A stretch of 10,876 nucleotides of DNA, from positions 1-10,876 of the forward strand of contig DBMN01000251.1 of the NCBI GenBank assembly GCA_002298965.1. Reading direction: 5' to 3'. Below the pieces are notes generated by a model. That model was not told where the DNA came from and did no database searches. It saw only the letters and a program-made list of their open reading frames with translations. Every line of letters starts with the position of its first letter. Within the stretch, counting starts at the first letter, position 1. Positions 8,107-10,876 of this stretch are shown piece after piece. The position numbers and the translations under genes were made by a program. This stretch comes from Rhizobiales bacterium UBA697. GTDB taxonomy: Bacteria; Pseudomonadota; Alphaproteobacteria; Rhizobiales; Ancalomicrobiaceae.

Positions 8107-8178
8107 GGAGAATGCCTTCGTGGAGTACCGTGTTGTCGCGTGTGGCGGCTGGAGGGTGGTGCCGCGCGCGAGGGGCCC

Positions 8179-8242
8179 GTCACCGGGTGACGACCCCCTC
8201 CGACCCGGCTGCGCCGGGCCACCTCCCCCGCGAGGGGGGAGG
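8179..8242. repeat. Cluster of three palindromes between rbfA and truB
   Basis: Three consecutive perfect hairpins fill the middle of the 143-base gap: GTCACC-G-GGTGAC (8179-8191), CCCGGC-TGC-GCCGGG (8204-8218), and CCTCCCCC-(5)-GGGGGAGG (8222-8242). The second has the same 16-base core (CCCGGCTGCGCCGGGC) as the right arm of the element downstream of truB, at 7106-7121, and both are followed by ACCTC. No T-run follows in the transcribed direction, so a REP-like or processing element is more likely than a terminator. The remaining gap (8107-8178) shows only the truB Shine-Dalgarno (AAGG). Confidence 0.75.
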
Positions 8243-8249
8243 GAGATCC

Positions 8250-8654
8250 TCACTTCGCCTCGTCGTCGCCGAGGTCGCGAGCGACTTCGGGACGATGCAG
8301 CACGCTCGTCACCGCGTCGTCGTCGTCGTAGCGGGTGTCGAGGATGAAGCGGATGTCGGGGGCGAACTTGAGGTCGATCCGGCGGGCGATCTGGCCGCGG
8401 AACCACTTCCGCGACCGCTCGAGCGCGGCCATGACCTTCTTGATGTCGCGACCACCGAGCGGCATCACCAGCGCGGTGGCGTTCTTGAGGTCGGGCGACA
8501 TGCGCACCTCGGGCACCGTCAGGATGATGCCGTCGAGGTCGGGATCGGCCATCTGGCCGCGGGTCAGCACGTCGGCGAGCGCGTGGCGGATGATTTCACC
8601 GACGCGGAGCTGGCGCTGGGACGGGCCGGAGCCCTGTTCGTCGAAACGGGACAT
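8250..8654 (-). CDS. rbfA: 30S ribosome-binding factor A
   Basis: A 134-residue KH-fold protein of typical alphaproteobacterial length. The features are RQLRVGEIIRHALADVLTRG (14-33), DPDLDGIILTVPEVRMSPDLKNATALVMPLGG (37-68), where the ITV..V..S.DL..A pattern is diagnostic, and the ARRIDLKFAPDIRFILDTRYD segment (90-110). The short acidic tail (DLGDDEAK) is common in the group. RbfA binds immature 30S subunits near the 16S rRNA 5' helix and is needed for late maturation and cold growth. The start ATG at 8654 has a modest purine-rich site (GAGAGAAG). It lies between the YcxB-like gene and truB. The 93-base gap to the YcxB-like gene (8655-8747) shows no obvious structure. Confidence 0.96.
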   Translation of the reverse strand: MSRFDEQGSGPSQRQLRVGEIIRHALADVLTRGQMADPDLDGIILTVPEVRMSPDLKNATALVMPLGGRDIKKVMAALERSRKWFRGQIARRIDLKFAPDIRFILDTRYDDDDAVTSVLHRPEVARDLGDDEAK

Positions 8655-8747
8655 GGGGTTCTTCTCTCGATGGGCCGGACGGCGGCGGCGATCGTGGACC
8701 GGCCCGGGAATGGGCGGATCGACGCGGTCTGCCGGGCGGTCGGCGGT

Positions 8748-9314
8748 TCAGAGGCTCTCGCGGGGCGTACCCTCGGCGACACGGGCCGCCACGGTCTCAC
8801 GGACCGCGGCGAAGGCGGCCTCGTCGGCGAAGGCGGCGCGCGGGATCGGCAGACCCTCGCGACCGCCGGTCGCCAGGATCAGATGGGTCCGCGTCTCGAT
8901 CACGCGGCTCACGGCGGCCCAGGGGAAGCGCCAGTCGAAGGGACCGCCCTCGGTCTCCTTGACGCGAACCTCCTCGGCGCCGAACTCGACGGCGAGTTCC
9001 TTGTCGGCCAGCGGCATGCGGCGGAAGCCGGCAGCGGCGTTGAAGGCGATCAGCTTGTGGCGGAACAGCGTGCCGGCGACGACCAGGGCGATCAGGCCGT
9101 AGAAGGGATACCAGTCCGAGCCGCCGCGCATCGCGTCGTCGAGCATCGACGTCGCCGTCGGATCGGTCGACTGGAGCATCGACATGACGATGGTCACCAT
9201 CGACAGCAGCACGACGGTGACGGCGAGCCGGAACAGCAGCGGCCGGAACGCGACGGCCGAAGACAGCGCGACCCAGTCGGCGCGCGCCATGCGGAAACGG
9301 AAGGTCTCGGACAT
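8748..9314 (-). CDS. YcxB-like two-helix membrane protein
   Basis: A 188-residue protein with two hydrophobic segments, at about 25-47 (PLLFRLAVTVVLLSMVTIVM) and 70-86 (FYGLIALVVAGTLF). A C-terminal domain of about 105-180 follows, with the pattern ELAVEFGAEEVRVKE...FPWAAVSRVIETRTHLILATGGREGLPIPRAAFADEAAF. That architecture, a helical hairpin and then a small beta domain with W..v..v.e....l.l......IP...F, matches the YcxB-like family. Its molecular function is unknown, and I assign none. Start and Shine-Dalgarno (GAGGAA, 6 bases before the ATG at 9314) are good. It lies between infB and rbfA on the same strand, an unusual position that probably gives it co-transcription with the translation genes. 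Confidence 0.8.
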   Translation of the reverse strand: MSETFRFRMARADWVALSSAVAFRPLLFRLAVTVVLLSMVTIVMSMLQSTDPTATSMLDDAMRGGSDWYPFYGLIALVVAGTLFRHKLIAFNAAAGFRRMPLADKELAVEFGAEEVRVKETEGGPFDWRFPWAAVSRVIETRTHLILATGGREGLPIPRAAFADEAAFAAVRETVAARVAEGTPRESL

Positions 9315-9360
9315 GTTCGTTCCTCGGTCGGGGGTCGGACCCGACGGGGATGGACGGGAT

Positions 9361-9384
9361 CGGGCGACGCCGAAGCGTCGCCCG
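9361..9384 (-). other. Stable UUCG-loop hairpin after infB
   Basis: Read on the minus strand, CGGGCGACGC-TTCG-GCGTCGCCCG is a perfect 10-bp stem closed by a C(UUCG)G tetraloop, an exceptionally stable RNA form. It lies 16 bases past the infB stop and 46 bases before the YcxB-like start. The downstream bases (ATCCCGTCC) lack a T-run, so it is not a classical terminator. It may protect the infB 3' end or partly uncouple the downstream genes; that role is inferred. Confidence 0.65.
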
Positions 9385-9400
9385 GATTCTTCTCACCCGA

Positions 9401-10876
<1,476 letters not shown>

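Noticed and set aside
8107..8406. An upstream in-frame extension of truB.
   Set aside because: It translates the palindrome cluster and part of rbfA; TruB homology begins at 8106.

Overview
The window is a GC-rich bacterial chromosome segment with strong G/C preference at third codon positions. Gene content and order (infB, rbfA and truB on one strand, a gcdH/ALDH7 lysine-degradation cluster, and REP-like CCCGGC...GCCGGG repeats) fit an alphaproteobacterium, most likely of the Hyphomicrobiales (Rhizobiales). This taxonomic call is an inference from style and gene order. Both ends are cut inside genes.

Layout, left to right: (1) the 3' end of an O-antigen ligase/polymerase-type membrane protein on + (2-511). 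(2) A three-gene minus-strand operon, read amaB (ALDH7, 4537-2996), gcdH (glutaryl-CoA dehydrogenase, 2945-1752), then a family III CoA-transferase (1741-518). (3) A divergent LysR regulator on + (about 4675-5610). The 137-base gap between it and amaB holds two identical GGTCATGACA elements 53 bp apart, the best candidate operator in the window. (4) A minus-strand NTP_transf_6 nucleotidyltransferase-like protein (6250 or 6217 to 5624), divergent from mtgA on + (6304-6975), a monofunctional peptidoglycan glycosyltransferase. (5) A 115-bp inverted repeat (7021-7135) between the converging mtgA and truB. (6) A minus-strand translation cluster read infB (partial, 10876-9401), a YcxB-like membrane protein (9314-8748), rbfA (8654-8250) and truB (8106-7180). 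Its intergenic gaps contain strong hairpins.

The amaB-gcdH-CoA-transferase set forms a coherent lower lysine route. AmaB oxidises aminoadipate semialdehyde (or its cyclic form, piperideine-6-carboxylate) to 2-aminoadipate. Further steps not in this window yield glutarate or glutaryl-CoA. The CoA-transferase can activate free glutarate, and GcdH converts glutaryl-CoA to crotonyl-CoA. The adjacent LysR protein is the likely regulator, as in the gcdR-gcdHG arrangement of Pseudomonas.

The infB-rbfA-truB group supplies initiation factor 2, a 30S maturation factor and the tRNA psi55 synthase. Two departures from the usual order stand out: a YcxB-like gene sits between infB and rbfA, and rpsO does not follow truB, where the repeat and the convergent mtgA lie instead. 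I found no CRISPR array, tRNA, rRNA, transposase or phage gene. The window is mostly ordinary core and catabolic chromosome, and I do not see a clear undescribed system; the points worth following up are regulatory and structural.
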